Positions 18,623 to 27,357 of a stretch of DNA of 64,000 nt are shown in pieces. The notes under the pieces were generated by a model, which saw only the letters and a program-made list of their open reading frames with translations, did no database searches and had not been told where the DNA came from. The translations under genes were made by a program, and so were the position numbers. Every line of letters begins with the position of its first letter. The first letter of the stretch is position 1. Origin of the DNA: Clostridium beijerinckii (GTDB lineage: Bacteria > Bacillota > Clostridia > Clostridiales > Clostridiaceae); contig NZ_CP073653.1 in assembly GCF_018223745.1 (NCBI RefSeq), positions 5,072,001 to 5,136,000 of the forward strand, in the 5' to 3' direction.

Positions 18623-19348
18623 TTAATTTTTTAAACAAACCCTGTATCTATATTTATCTCCTCTCGCTATTGTTATGGTATATTCAACAATCTCATTTTG
18701 CTCATATGCTATTCTTTCAAACTTTAATCCTGCCTGCCCTTGAGGTATTTCTAAATAAACACTTTCTAATTTGTTTATTAAAACACTTTCTATTACTTCT
18801 TCAGCAGATGTAATATTAATATTAAAAGTATTTTTTAATATCTCATATAATGGATTTTTTTCTATCATATCCTTAGTAAGCTGCTTAAATCTTTCATACG
18901 GCAAATAAGTCATTTCATATATCATAGGAATGTTATCCGCAATCCTTATTCTCGAGATTTTATACACAAGCTCGTTCTTTTCTATATTTAATTTTTTAGA
19001 CACTTTGCTGTTGGCTTCCATTATCTCAAAATTTAATAATTTAGAAGTCGGGTTTTTTCCACGTTTTTTCATTTCCTCAGTGAAAGATGATACCTTTATT
19101 AAATCTTGTTCTACAACTCTTGGCGAAATGAAATTTCCTTTTCCTTGAACTTTATAAATATAATTATTTTTTTCCAACTCATCTAATGCTTCTCTTACTG
19201 TAGTTCTGCTAACAGCATATTTTTTGCATATTTCTCTTTCGGAGTCCAATTTTTCATTTTCTTCCATGCTGCTTTCTATTTTTTCAATGAGAATATTCAT
19301 TAGTTGAACATACAAAGGAATATTAGAATTTTTATTTATCGTACTCAT
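18623..19348 (-). CDS. nagR: GntR-family regulator of amino-sugar use, NagR-like
   Basis: 241-residue GntR/HutC regulator. Winged helix with EREICKKYAVSRTTVREALDEL, then a UTRA domain (SFTEEMKKRGKNPTSKLLNF, typical of NagR/DasR proteins that bind glucosamine-6-phosphate or GlcNAc-6-phosphate). The start is set at the ATG (19348) with GAGGTG, not at a GTG 57 bases upstream. Divergent from nagA and in line with nagB. A dre-like palindrome lies in the shared control region. The name is inferred from context and family. Confidence 0.85.
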   Translation of the reverse strand: MSTINKNSNIPLYVQLMNILIEKIESSMEENEKLDSEREICKKYAVSRTTVREALDELEKNNYIYKVQGKGNFISPRVVEQDLIKVSSFTEEMKKRGKNPTSKLLNFEIMEANSKVSKKLNIEKNELVYKISRIRIADNIPMIYEMTYLPYERFKQLTKDMIEKNPLYEILKNTFNINITSAEEVIESVLINKLESVYLEIPQGQAGLKFERIAYEQNEIVEYTITIARGDKYRYRVCLKN

Positions 19349-19500
19349 AAGTGCACCTCTTTTAGTTCTAGTAGTTTTCCCAACAATTATACTATTCTTG
19401 TACACAAAAGAAAATATAAATCAAATAATTTAAAATTTCCTAAAACGCTTCTTTTAAGTACTTTCAATTCTATAATTCCTTAAATAATTAATACTTTCCA

Positions 19501-19516
19501 AGTGGTAATTACCACT
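19501..19516. promoter_or_regulatory. dre-like NagR operator palindrome
   Basis: AGTGGTAATTACCACT is a perfect 16-bp palindrome in the nagR-nagA divergent region. It matches the outer parts of the known DasR/NagR consensus ACTGGTCTAGACCACT. It lies about 45 bases upstream of the nagA -35 and so can serve both directions. Confidence 0.7.
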
Positions 19517-19558
19517 ACAAGAATTATAATTTATTCTTTTAATTCTGTCAACATACAC

Positions 19559-19588
19559 TTGAAAAATTCTTTATACATGCTATATACT
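19559..19588 (+). promoter_or_regulatory. Probable nagA promoter
   Basis: TTGAAA (19559-19564) and TATACT (19583-19588) with an 18-base spacer, about 65 bases upstream of the nagA ATG. TATATA at 19581 with a 16-base spacer is an equal reading of the -10. Confidence 0.55.
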
Positions 19589-19654
19589 GAATATATAAAC
19601 TGATAATGTCCACTTACTATAATATATGAAATTTGACTTAAAAGGAGAAGAAAT

Positions 19655-20791
19655 ATGTTAATAAGAAATTGTAATATAATTTACCTAGACAAGATAGAAC
19701 AAGGCTCAATTCTAGTTGAAGATGGGAAAATTAAAGAGATAAATCCGTCCAATATAGATACAGACAGCATTTTAGATGCAAATGGTCTATATGTTTCACC
19801 TGGTTTTATTGATGTTCATATACACGGCGCAGGAGGCTCAGATACAATGGACGGTACCAGTGAATCAATCAATACCATTTCTAAAACTATAATTAAACAC
19901 GGAACAACTTCTTTTACTCCTACAACTATGACTGTTGCTGTGGACGATATAAGAAAATCTTTAGACGCAATTAAGAAGGTAAAAGAAAAAGGTTCAGAAG
20001 GTGCTCACATTCTTGGAGTGCATTTAGAAGGTCCGTTTGTAAGTCCGAAAGCAATTGGTGCTCAAAATCCCAACTATATTTTGATGCCATCTGTTTCAGC
20101 TTACAATGATATAGTTAAGGATTATGAGGATATTATTATATCTATAACATTAGCTCCAGAAGTTGAAGGTGCTAAAGAACTTATTAAGTATTTATCCTCA
20201 ATTGGAATAGTCTGCTCATTAGGGCATAGCAGTGCTACTTATGAAGAGGCTATGGAAGCTATTAAATGTGGTGCTTGCCATGCAACTCATCTTTTTAATG
20301 CTATGACTCCTTTAACTCACAGAAATCCAGGAGTAGTAGGAGCTGTATTTGACAGTGATATAACAACTGAAACTATTTCAGATGGAATTCATATTTCATA
20401 TCCAGCTTTAAGAATTGCTTACAAACAAAAAGGTACTGATAATGTTTTATTAATATCTGATGCTATGATGGCTTGCTGCATGCCTAATGGTAACTACTCC
20501 TTAGGAGGGCAAGATGTTATTGTTAATGATGGTGAAGCACGTTTAAAAAATGGTGCTTTAGCTGGTTCTGTTCTTACCCTTGATAAAGCAGTAAAAAATG
20601 TATACAAAAACTCTAATTTACCACTTTATGAAGTAATAAAAATGGCATCTTATAATGGCGCTAAACATTGTAAAGTTGAGGATCATAAAGGGCAGATCAA
20701 GGAAGGCTATGATGCAGACTTGATATTGTTTGATGATGATATAAATATAAAAAAGGTATTAGTTTTAGGTAAGGAAGTATACTCAGAATAA
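19655..20791 (+). CDS. nagA: N-acetylglucosamine-6-phosphate deacetylase
   Basis: Removes the acetyl group from GlcNAc-6-phosphate, feeding NagB. 378 residues, amidohydrolase TIM barrel. Motifs: FIDVHIHGAGGSDTMDG (metal His pair), HLEGPFVSPKAIGAQNP (metal Glu), LGHSSATYEEA, CHATHLFNAMTPLTHRNPG and the catalytic Asp in LISDAM. AAAGGAG site before the ATG. It is alone on the plus strand, divergent from nagR-nagB. Confidence 0.97.
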   Translation: MLIRNCNIIYLDKIEQGSILVEDGKIKEINPSNIDTDSILDANGLYVSPGFIDVHIHGAGGSDTMDGTSESINTISKTIIKHGTTSFTPTTMTVAVDDIRKSLDAIKKVKEKGSEGAHILGVHLEGPFVSPKAIGAQNPNYILMPSVSAYNDIVKDYEDIIISITLAPEVEGAKELIKYLSSIGIVCSLGHSSATYEEAMEAIKCGACHATHLFNAMTPLTHRNPGVVGAVFDSDITTETISDGIHISYPALRIAYKQKGTDNVLLISDAMMACCMPNGNYSLGGQDVIVNDGEARLKNGALAGSVLTLDKAVKNVYKNSNLPLYEVIKMASYNGAKHCKVEDHKGQIKEGYDADLILFDDDINIKKVLVLGKEVYSE

Positions 20792-20910
20792 CTATTATAG
20801 TTTTCAGCTGTATTTCCACTTTTAAAAACTAATAGCATAAAATTATATACGCAGATATATAATCAATCTACTGAACATTTAGGATAATCTATTATCATAA
20901 GCAAAGAGAA

Positions 20911-21004
20911 GACTGAGTTATTTTAAAATTAATGATAAAGTGATCAATTGCCAATCTTTAAATAGTGCATCTAAGAATCACTTTCCTTTTAAGATAGCTC
21001 AGTC
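20911..21004 (+). other. Long two-part hairpin after nagA
   Basis: An 18-base arm at 20911-20928 pairs with 20987-21004. All positions can pair on the plus-strand RNA, with two G-U wobbles that would be A-C mismatches on the other strand. Inside it AAAGTGAT (20937-20944) pairs with ATCACTTT (20977-20984). No U-tract follows, so it is not a plain terminator. It lies in the 238-base convergent gap between nagA and the ROK gene. Confidence 0.55.
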
Positions 21005-21029
21005 ATTATAAATAATTTACTACTGTAAT

Positions 21030-21938
21030 TTATAGATTTTTTTCTCTTTGAAGATAATTACATAATGCACCTAGTTTATTAGCATCATTTCCAAATACGC
21101 ATGTTTTTAAAACTGGTTTTATTTTTCCTTCCAAATAACTGCTCATAAGTATGTCGATTCTCTTATTTATTTCCTCAACATATTCTGGTCTTTCACTTAT
21201 TGCTCCACCTAAAATAATAACTTCTGGATCATAAGTATATTGAATGTTATATATTCCTGCTGCCATTATAAAATAATATTTATTAACTTCATTAATTGCT
21301 ATCTCATCTCCATTATTACACAAGTCAAAAACTTTAACCCCATCAAGGCTTCCTTCATCTAATCCCTTTAATTTCTCAACTTTTCTTACTAATGCTGTGG
21401 TAGATCCAACCTTGCTCCAGCTAGCAAATTTAAGTTGTCCCTCTAATTCACAGATTATTGAACAGTAGCCAAATTCTCCTCCATGCTTATGAACGCCACC
21501 GTGAATCTTCTTATCCTTAACTATTGCTCCACCTATACCCGATCCACATACAACAAATGCTAAATCTTTATTGTCCTTCCCAGCTCCAAGCCAACATTCC
21601 CCAAGTGCTGCGCAATTAGCATCGTTTTCAAGTTCAACGTTTAAATTTGTCTTTTCATTTAAAATCTCTTTAAAGTTAGGCCCATGTATATATGGAATAG
21701 CACTTGTTCCTCCTATTAATCCACTTTCACTATCAACTGCTCCTGGAGCACTTATTGCAATTCCTTTAACGTCAAATTTTCCCTTCATTTCATTGGTTGT
21801 TATTGATAACTTAGAAAAAAACTCTTCTTTATCACTTGGAACATTAAACTTCCCATTTTCAATAAATTCTCCATTTTCGTTAATTACAGACCATTTTACT
21901 GAGCTCCCACCTATATCAAAAACCATAAATTTTCTCAT
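21030..21938 (-). CDS. ROK-family sugar kinase, possible beta-glucoside kinase
   Basis: 302-residue ROK kinase. ATP-binding FDIGGSSVKWSV lies at the N-terminus, the catalytic Asp is in LENDANCAALGE, and AFVVCGSGIGGAIV follows. The usual ROK zinc motif CxCGxxGCxE is absent: after GGEFGYCS there is no Cys cluster but an ASWSKVGSTTALV segment. Kinases that phosphorylate beta-glucosides are a known group with such changes. ATG at 21938 has GAGGTGA. Last gene of a module with a GH1 glycosidase and a second ROK kinase. It may phosphorylate glucose or a disaccharide; which one is not known. Confidence 0.85.
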   Translation of the reverse strand: MRKFMVFDIGGSSVKWSVINENGEFIENGKFNVPSDKEEFFSKLSITTNEMKGKFDVKGIAISAPGAVDSESGLIGGTSAIPYIHGPNFKEILNEKTNLNVELENDANCAALGECWLGAGKDNKDLAFVVCGSGIGGAIVKDKKIHGGVHKHGGEFGYCSIICELEGQLKFASWSKVGSTTALVRKVEKLKGLDEGSLDGVKVFDLCNNGDEIAINEVNKYYFIMAAGIYNIQYTYDPEVIILGGAISERPEYVEEINKRIDILMSSYLEGKIKPVLKTCVFGNDANKLGALCNYLQREKNL

Positions 21939-22044
21939 TGAAAAATCACCTCTACATTTAAATCTAGTTATAATATAATTCAAATAGCCGTCTCAAGATT
22001 ATTGTTTTGAGACAGCCATTTGATTGTTAAATATAATTTTCTAT

Positions 22045-23442
22045 CTAAAATCCGTTATTTTTTGCTACTTCTTTAATCCATCTTCCTGATTTTTTAATTG
22101 TCTTCTTTTGAGTAGCTAAATCTACAGCAATAAATCCATATCTATTTTTATATGCATTAGCCCATGACCAACAGTCGATTGGAGTCCATGTATGATAACC
22201 AAAACAATTAGATCCTTCACTTATCCCTTTATGAAGATATGATAAATGTTCCTCATAGAACTCTATTCTATAATCATCTTCTATAACTCCATCTGCATTT
22301 ATATATTTTTCTTCCCCTTCAACTCCCATACCATTTTCAGATATGTACCATGGAATGTTGTTATAATTATCTCTTATATTAATCGCTATATCATACATAC
22401 ATTGTGGGTATATCTCCCATCCTCTATATGGATTCATTCTTCTTCCAGGCATTTCATAATCGTCAAAATACTTATTAGGCATCCAACCTTTTGAATCGTC
22501 GAATTTTTCTTCCTTAGCTTTTGCTCTTCTTGGTTGGTAATAGTTAACACCTAAGAAGTCAATTGTGTTGTTCTTTATTATTTCTAATTCTTCTTCTGTT
22601 GATTCCCATATTACATTATCTTTGGTTAAAACTTCAACTAAATCTGTTGTAAACTCACCTTTTATAGCTGGATTCAAAAATGAATTGTTAAAGAAATCTT
22701 CTGCGAATTTAGCTGCTTTTACATCTTCTTCATTTTGCGATCTTGGATATGAAGGCGTTAAATTAAGAATAATACCAATCTTCCCACCATTCTTACTACA
22801 ATCTGATTCTTTAAACTCTTTTATAGCCTTTGCTGATGCCAAATTTAGATTATATAAAACTTGCACTGCTTTTTTCCCATCAACTATCTTTGGATAATGG
22901 AATTGATATAAATATTCACCTTCAACTACAACCATAGGTTCATTAAATGTTGTCCAATGTTTAACTCTATCTCCAAACAACTCAAAGCACTTCTTTGCAA
23001 ACAATGCAAATAAATCTACTACATGTTTTGATTCCCATCCGCCATATTTATCATATAATTCAACTGGTAAATCAAAATGGTGTAGATTCATAACTGGAAG
23101 GATATCATTTGCAATACATTCGTCTATTACAGCATTATAGAATCTTAAACCATCTTCATCTACTTCTCCAGTTTCAAAATCTTTTATTAATCTTGTCCAT
23201 TGAATTGATGTTCTAATACTATTTAAACCTATTTCTTTAATCAATTTTAAATCTTCTTTATAGCTGTTATAAAAGTTTGATGCTACATTAGGGCCTACTC
23301 CATTAAAAAATGCTTCTGGTTCTATATCAAACCAATGATCAAATACACTATCATGCTTTTTATTAAATCGTCCTTCACTTTGTGGACCTGATGTTGCTGA
23401 TCCCCACCAAAAGTTTTCTGGGAACTTGAATTGTATACTCAT
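22045..23442 (-). CDS. GH1 beta-glucosidase or 6-phospho-beta-glucosidase
   Basis: 465-residue family 1 glycoside hydrolase, cytosolic (no signal peptide). N-terminal FPENFWWGSATSGPQSEG, acid/base Glu168 in TFNEPM, nucleophile in YISENGMG (about residue 365). The C-terminal sugar-binding segment reads CWSWANAYKNRYGF. A Ser stands where plain beta-glucosidases have Glu, as in 6-phospho enzymes, but the Lys is shifted by one residue. Both substrate types thus stay open. Flanking ROK kinases fit either phosphorylation before cleavage or capture of released glucose. Confidence 0.92.
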   Translation of the reverse strand: MSIQFKFPENFWWGSATSGPQSEGRFNKKHDSVFDHWFDIEPEAFFNGVGPNVASNFYNSYKEDLKLIKEIGLNSIRTSIQWTRLIKDFETGEVDEDGLRFYNAVIDECIANDILPVMNLHHFDLPVELYDKYGGWESKHVVDLFALFAKKCFELFGDRVKHWTTFNEPMVVVEGEYLYQFHYPKIVDGKKAVQVLYNLNLASAKAIKEFKESDCSKNGGKIGIILNLTPSYPRSQNEEDVKAAKFAEDFFNNSFLNPAIKGEFTTDLVEVLTKDNVIWESTEEELEIIKNNTIDFLGVNYYQPRRAKAKEEKFDDSKGWMPNKYFDDYEMPGRRMNPYRGWEIYPQCMYDIAINIRDNYNNIPWYISENGMGVEGEEKYINADGVIEDDYRIEFYEEHLSYLHKGISEGSNCFGYHTWTPIDCWSWANAYKNRYGFIAVDLATQKKTIKKSGRWIKEVAKNNGF

Positions 23443-23520
23443 CTTATGCCTCCTAGATTTCTTTATTTAAATTATGTTATTTTCTCCATACGTTAAATAT
23501 TTATAAAATAGTATTTTCTT

Positions 23521-24399
23521 CTATAACATTGCGGCACCAATAAGGCCTGCATTATCACCAATTTGCGCTATTCTTATATCAACAATAGATGGATCTGAAA
23601 CCTTAGTCTTAGTACACTCAATAATTTTAGGTAGCAAGTAAGTATTATATATTAATACTGCTCCACCAATAACTACAGTTTCTGGATCTACTACAGCTAT
23701 CACATTAGCTATACCAATTGAAATATTCTTAATCCATTTTTCTATTACCTGGACAGCCTTTTCATCATTGCTTTTATACAGATCAAACACTTCCTTTGTG
23801 CTTAATGTTTTTCCATATGCTTCTGATGCTATTCTAGCTATATTTACACCACTACATTGTCCTTCAAGTCCGCCTTTATTTGTACCTGCGTGACTATACT
23901 TGTCCTCATTTATTATCATGTTGTAGATTTCTGCTGTTTGACTATGTGCTCCATTTATAATCTTCTTATCAATAATTAATGCGCCGCCAACTCCAGTAGA
24001 AACCGTTATATAAAATACCGATTCGCATTCTTTAGCACTTCCAACTAAACTTTCTGCAAGCCCTGCTACATTAGCGTCATTATTAACTTGAACAGGTAAT
24101 CCCAATTTCTCACTTAGATATTCTTTTATATTAAAGTTTTCCCATCCTTTTAAATTAACAGGGTTTAATAATTTACCTACTTTTAAATCTAATGGTCCTG
24201 GTGCACCTACTCCCACTTTTTCTATTTCATAACTGCTCCATTGTCCCTTTATTTGATTAACTAATTTATTTAAGTTATAAGCTGCCCCCTTTTGCACTTC
24301 GTTTTCAACTTTAAATATCTGTACTATACCTCCCTCCTTGGATATAACTGCTGCCCTTAAATTTGTACCACCTATATCTATTCCTATAAAAAACGATAT
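23521..24399 (-). CDS. ROK-family sugar kinase with probable ATA start codon
   Basis: Full-length ROK kinase of 292 residues if started at an ATA at 24397-24399, 6 bases after a strong GGGGGAG ribosome site. The frame then begins SFFIGIDIGGTNLRAAV, with the essential ATP-binding motif. No ATG, GTG or TTG lies in frame upstream of the GTG at 24297, and a start there would remove that motif. The catalytic region reads NNDANVAGLAES. The zinc motif is degenerate (HAGTNKGGLEGQ in place of the Cys cluster). It is first in an operon with the GH1 gene and the other ROK gene. Either a rare start codon or an ATG-to-ATA mutation. Confidence 0.8.
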   Translation of the reverse strand: MSFFIGIDIGGTNLRAAVISKEGGIVQIFKVENEVQKGAAYNLNKLVNQIKGQWSSYEIEKVGVGAPGPLDLKVGKLLNPVNLKGWENFNIKEYLSEKLGLPVQVNNDANVAGLAESLVGSAKECESVFYITVSTGVGGALIIDKKIINGAHSQTAEIYNMIINEDKYSHAGTNKGGLEGQCSGVNIARIASEAYGKTLSTKEVFDLYKSNDEKAVQVIEKWIKNISIGIANVIAVVDPETVVIGGAVLIYNTYLLPKIIECTKTKVSDPSIVDIRIAQIGDNAGLIGAAML

Positions 24400-24474
24400 T
24401 GTAATCTCCCCCTAACTATATTAATAATTATTTTGCTATTTACTTTATTAATATAAATTACTCTCCTGTACTCA

Positions 24475-24503
24475 ATTATATAACACTATATATCACTTAT
24501 CAA
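24475..24503 (-). promoter_or_regulatory. Promoter of the ROK-GH1-ROK operon
   Basis: Minus-strand TTGATA (24498-24503) and TATAAT (24475-24480) with a 17-base spacer. The predicted start near 24468 gives a leader of about 70 bases to the ATA start. Confidence 0.7.
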
Positions 24504-24596
24504 TAATATGTTATATCATTTACATTTAAATAATATTATTTTTATTCACACTCTATGAATTCAATCTCATTCGTCTAGTTTTACTGAATAAAGAAG

Positions 24597-24644
24597 ATAG
24601 ACGATATATCTGTTATAATCTTATATAACAAATATATCGTCTAT
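24597..24644 (-). terminator. Terminator after tyrA, end of the aro cluster
   Basis: A 13-bp stem ATAGACGATATAT (24597-24609) with 24632-24644, continued inside by TGTTATA and TATAACA. It makes a nearly unbroken 20-bp hairpin 3 bases after the tyrA stop. T-rich sequence follows on the minus strand. Confidence 0.8.
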
Positions 24645-24647
24645 TAT

Positions 24648-25481
24648 TTATAGCTTCTCTCTTCTCTTTGTAGACTTTATAAATATCTCTTTTAAAGTTT
24701 CTTTGTCATCATCTTTTATTGCATCTTTTATTTTATCCAACTCTACTTCAAAATTTTCAATGCTTTTTAATAGATTCTCTTTATTTCCAAGGAAAAGTTC
24801 GCTCCAAAGATCTTCATTTATATTAGCAATTCTTGTTAGGTCTCGATAACTATCTCCAATGAAACTTCCTGTTTCTCTTCCTTCAACATCACTATTTACC
24901 AGTGCTACAGCTAATGAGTGCGGAAGCTGACTTGTGTAGCCAATCATTTCATCATGATATTCTGGAGTTATTCTTTTAACTCTTTTAAATCCAATTTTAT
25001 AAATCAGATCTTCTACCATGTTTAAATTTTCTTCTTTATTTCTAGAAACCGGTGTTAAAATATAATTTGCACCTTTAAAAACTTGGCTACTTGCAAAATC
25101 TATTCCTTTTTTCTCCCGTCCTGCCATTGGATGGCCAAAAACAAAATCTATATTCTCCGGTAATATATTTACAATATCTTCGATAAACATTTTTTTAATT
25201 CCAGTAGCATCCGTTATTACTGCACCATCTTTAAAATTGCTTTTATTATCTATAATAAATTGCTTAACTAATCTAGGATATAATGAAATAATTATAAAAT
25301 CTGCACTCTTAATTACTTCTTCTCCGTTTTTGAAGCCTTCTCTTATTAATCCAAGTTTTTTAGCTTTTTCTAAAGATTCTTCATTAATATCTATTCCATA
25401 AACATCATTATACCCAGCTTCTTTTAAAGCCATAGTAAATGATCCCCCAATTACTCCAAGACCTACAACTACTATTTTCAT
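24648..25481 (-). CDS. tyrA: Prephenate dehydrogenase
   Basis: Oxidative decarboxylation of prephenate to 4-hydroxyphenylpyruvate, the tyrosine branch. 277 residues. The N-terminal Rossmann motif is VVGLGVIGGSFTMAL. The catalytic HPMAGREKKGIDFA and the QLPHSLAVALVNSD helix follow. No C-terminal ACT domain, so no obvious built-in tyrosine feedback. Last gene of the aromatic cluster, 23 bases after the aroF1 copy. Confidence 0.95.
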   Translation of the reverse strand: MKIVVVGLGVIGGSFTMALKEAGYNDVYGIDINEESLEKAKKLGLIREGFKNGEEVIKSADFIIISLYPRLVKQFIIDNKSNFKDGAVITDATGIKKMFIEDIVNILPENIDFVFGHPMAGREKKGIDFASSQVFKGANYILTPVSRNKEENLNMVEDLIYKIGFKRVKRITPEYHDEMIGYTSQLPHSLAVALVNSDVEGRETGSFIGDSYRDLTRIANINEDLWSELFLGNKENLLKSIENFEVELDKIKDAIKDDDKETLKEIFIKSTKRREKL

Positions 25482-25504
25482 ATCTATAGCTCCCTTATAT
25501 AGAA

Positions 25505-26518
25505 TTAGATTTGCTTATCTTCAATTTTTGCTACAGCTTTAACTTTACTCATTAGCACATCAAATTGATCTGGAGTAAGTGATTGTTGTCCATCGCTTAG
25601 TGCATTTTCAGGATCATTATGAACTTCTATCATAAGTCCATCAGCCCCAGCTATAATTGCTGCTTTTGCCATTGGTTCTACCAAGTAAGCATAACCTCCT
25701 GCATGACTTGGATCAACAATTATAGGTAAATGTGATAATTTCTTAATTACTGGAACTGCTTGCAAATCTAATGTATTTCTTGTAATAGTTTCGAATGTTC
25801 TTACTCCTCTTTCACAAAGAATTACATTTTCATTTCCACCTGCCATGATATATTCTGCTGACATAAGCCATTCTTCTATAGTTGCAGATAAACCTCTCTT
25901 TAATAGTATTGGTTTATTTGTTTTACCTATTTGCTTTAATAGATCGAAATTTTGCATATTTCTAGCACCAATTTGAATCATATCCACTTCTTCAACAAAA
26001 GTATCTAAGTAATCAGTAGACATAAGTTCTGTTACTATAGGAAGTCCTGTTTCCTGTTTTGCTGTTTTTAAAAGTTTTAATCCTTCAAGCTCTAAACCTT
26101 GAAAGCTATAAGGTGAAGTTCTTGGTTTAAATGCCCCACCTCTTAAAAAGTTAGCTCCCGCTGCTTTTACTCTTTTTGCGATTTCAACAATTTGTTCTTC
26201 ACTTTCTACAGAACACGGTCCAGCCATTATTCCAAGTCTTCCACCGCCAACTATTGATCCCTCAATATTAACTACTGTATCTTCAGGCTTAAATATCCTG
26301 TTTGCTTTCTTAAAAGGTTCTTGAACCTTCATAACCCTATCCACACCTTTTAATACTTGTAATTTTTTAGGATCTAATATTGAAGTATCACCAACAGCTC
26401 CTACTATAAAATATGTGTCTCCTTTAGAAAGATGGGCTTCTAATCCTTTTGATTCAATTACCGCCTTTACCTTCCTTACATCTTCTTCACTTGCTTTTGG
26501 GTTCATAATAATTATCAT
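25505..26518 (-). CDS. aroF: DAHP synthase, second copy in the cluster
   Basis: 3-deoxy-7-phosphoheptulonate synthase: joins phosphoenolpyruvate and erythrose-4-phosphate. 337 residues. An N-terminal ferredoxin-like regulatory domain (about 1-70) precedes the type I-beta barrel with MAGPCSVESEEQI, LRGGAFKPRTSPYSFQG, LLKRGLSATIEEW and DPSHAGGYAYL. Very close to the first copy at 33620-34633, over long identical stretches in the barrel but much less in the N-terminal domain. The two could differ in feedback sensing. Good GGAGGAG site. Confidence 0.96.
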   Translation of the reverse strand: MIIIMNPKASEEDVRKVKAVIESKGLEAHLSKGDTYFIVGAVGDTSILDPKKLQVLKGVDRVMKVQEPFKKANRIFKPEDTVVNIEGSIVGGGRLGIMAGPCSVESEEQIVEIAKRVKAAGANFLRGGAFKPRTSPYSFQGLELEGLKLLKTAKQETGLPIVTELMSTDYLDTFVEEVDMIQIGARNMQNFDLLKQIGKTNKPILLKRGLSATIEEWLMSAEYIMAGGNENVILCERGVRTFETITRNTLDLQAVPVIKKLSHLPIIVDPSHAGGYAYLVEPMAKAAIIAGADGLMIEVHNDPENALSDGQQSLTPDQFDVLMSKVKAVAKIEDKQI

Positions 26519-26669
26519 CTTAATCTCCTCCTGTACTACTTTTTAATTTTTTACTTTTCTTTTTTCTACTATACTTCTGTACTACAAATAGATAGCTCAA
26601 CTCCAAAATTAATTGAGAACTTTCTCCTCAGCTAATAGAGTAGGCCGAGCTTCCTATATATAATATAAA

Positions 26670-27110
26670 CTATTTAGACATCTTTTTCAATTCTAGCGCC
26701 TTAATAGCTAATATATATCCATCTTCTCCAAATCCACACATCTGTCCTATACAAGCGGGTGCTGTTACAGATTTCTTTCTAAAATCTTCTCTCGCATGCA
26801 CATTGGACAAATGCACTTCTACTGTATCAATATTTATTCCTTTTATTGCATCATGAATTGCATAACTATAATGAGTATAAGCTCCTGGATTTATTATTAT
26901 CCCATCATAATTTTCAAAGTATGCCTTTTGAAGTTCATCAATTATTTCACCTTCACAATTACTCTGAAATAAAGTTATTTCATGTCCTCTTTTTTTGCCT
27001 TCTTCTTTAATATACTCACATATATCTTCAAAAGATTTAGCTCCATAAATCCCTTTTTCTCTAACTCCAACCATATTTAAATTTGGCCCATTTATTACCA
27101 TTATCTTCAT
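26670..27110 (-). CDS. aroQ: Type II 3-dehydroquinate dehydratase
   Basis: Dehydrates 3-dehydroquinate to 3-dehydroshikimate, third step of the shikimate pathway. 146 residues, flavodoxin-like type II fold. Motifs: NGPNLNMVGVREKGIYG with the lid Arg and catalytic Tyr, INPGAYTHYSYAIHDA with active Asn and His, EVHLSNVHAREDFRKKS. The 247-base gap before it (27111-27357) is AT-rich with a small TTCTAGT/ACTAGAA repeat (27295-27322); no clear promoter was found there. Confidence 0.97.
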   Translation of the reverse strand: MKIMVINGPNLNMVGVREKGIYGAKSFEDICEYIKEEGKKRGHEITLFQSNCEGEIIDELQKAYFENYDGIIINPGAYTHYSYAIHDAIKGINIDTVEVHLSNVHAREDFRKKSVTAPACIGQMCGFGEDGYILAIKALELKKMSK

Positions 27111-27357
27111 TAATACTCCCTCCCTTCAGCATTTATATTTTTTTAACTATAATGTATATTACAATAAATTATTTAGTTAGCGAGTTTTCTCAACATAAGT
27201 TGTGATAGTAAATTATATTAATTCTATAAGATTACAATGTAAGATTTTCAACATAACATATATATGTACATTGCAACTGGGTTTCTACACTTTCTTCTAG
27301 TTTAGTACTTGGCTTACTAGAATTTCAAAAATAAGTTTATTATTGCATCTTATATAC

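Noticed and set aside
22565..22897. Plus-strand frame of 110 codons opposite the GH1 gene
   Set aside because: Antisense shadow of a conserved enzyme with no ribosome site; the same holds for the plus-strand frames over the iol, aro and MFS genes.
23521..24297. Reading the ROK gene as N-terminally truncated or a pseudogene
   Set aside because: The frame continues upstream with an intact ATP-binding motif right after a strong ribosome site; only the start codon is unusual.
26519..26669. A second leader peptide before the aroF copy at 25505-26518
   Set aside because: A TTG-started short frame exists but has no aromatic run, no clear ribosome site and no terminator beside it.
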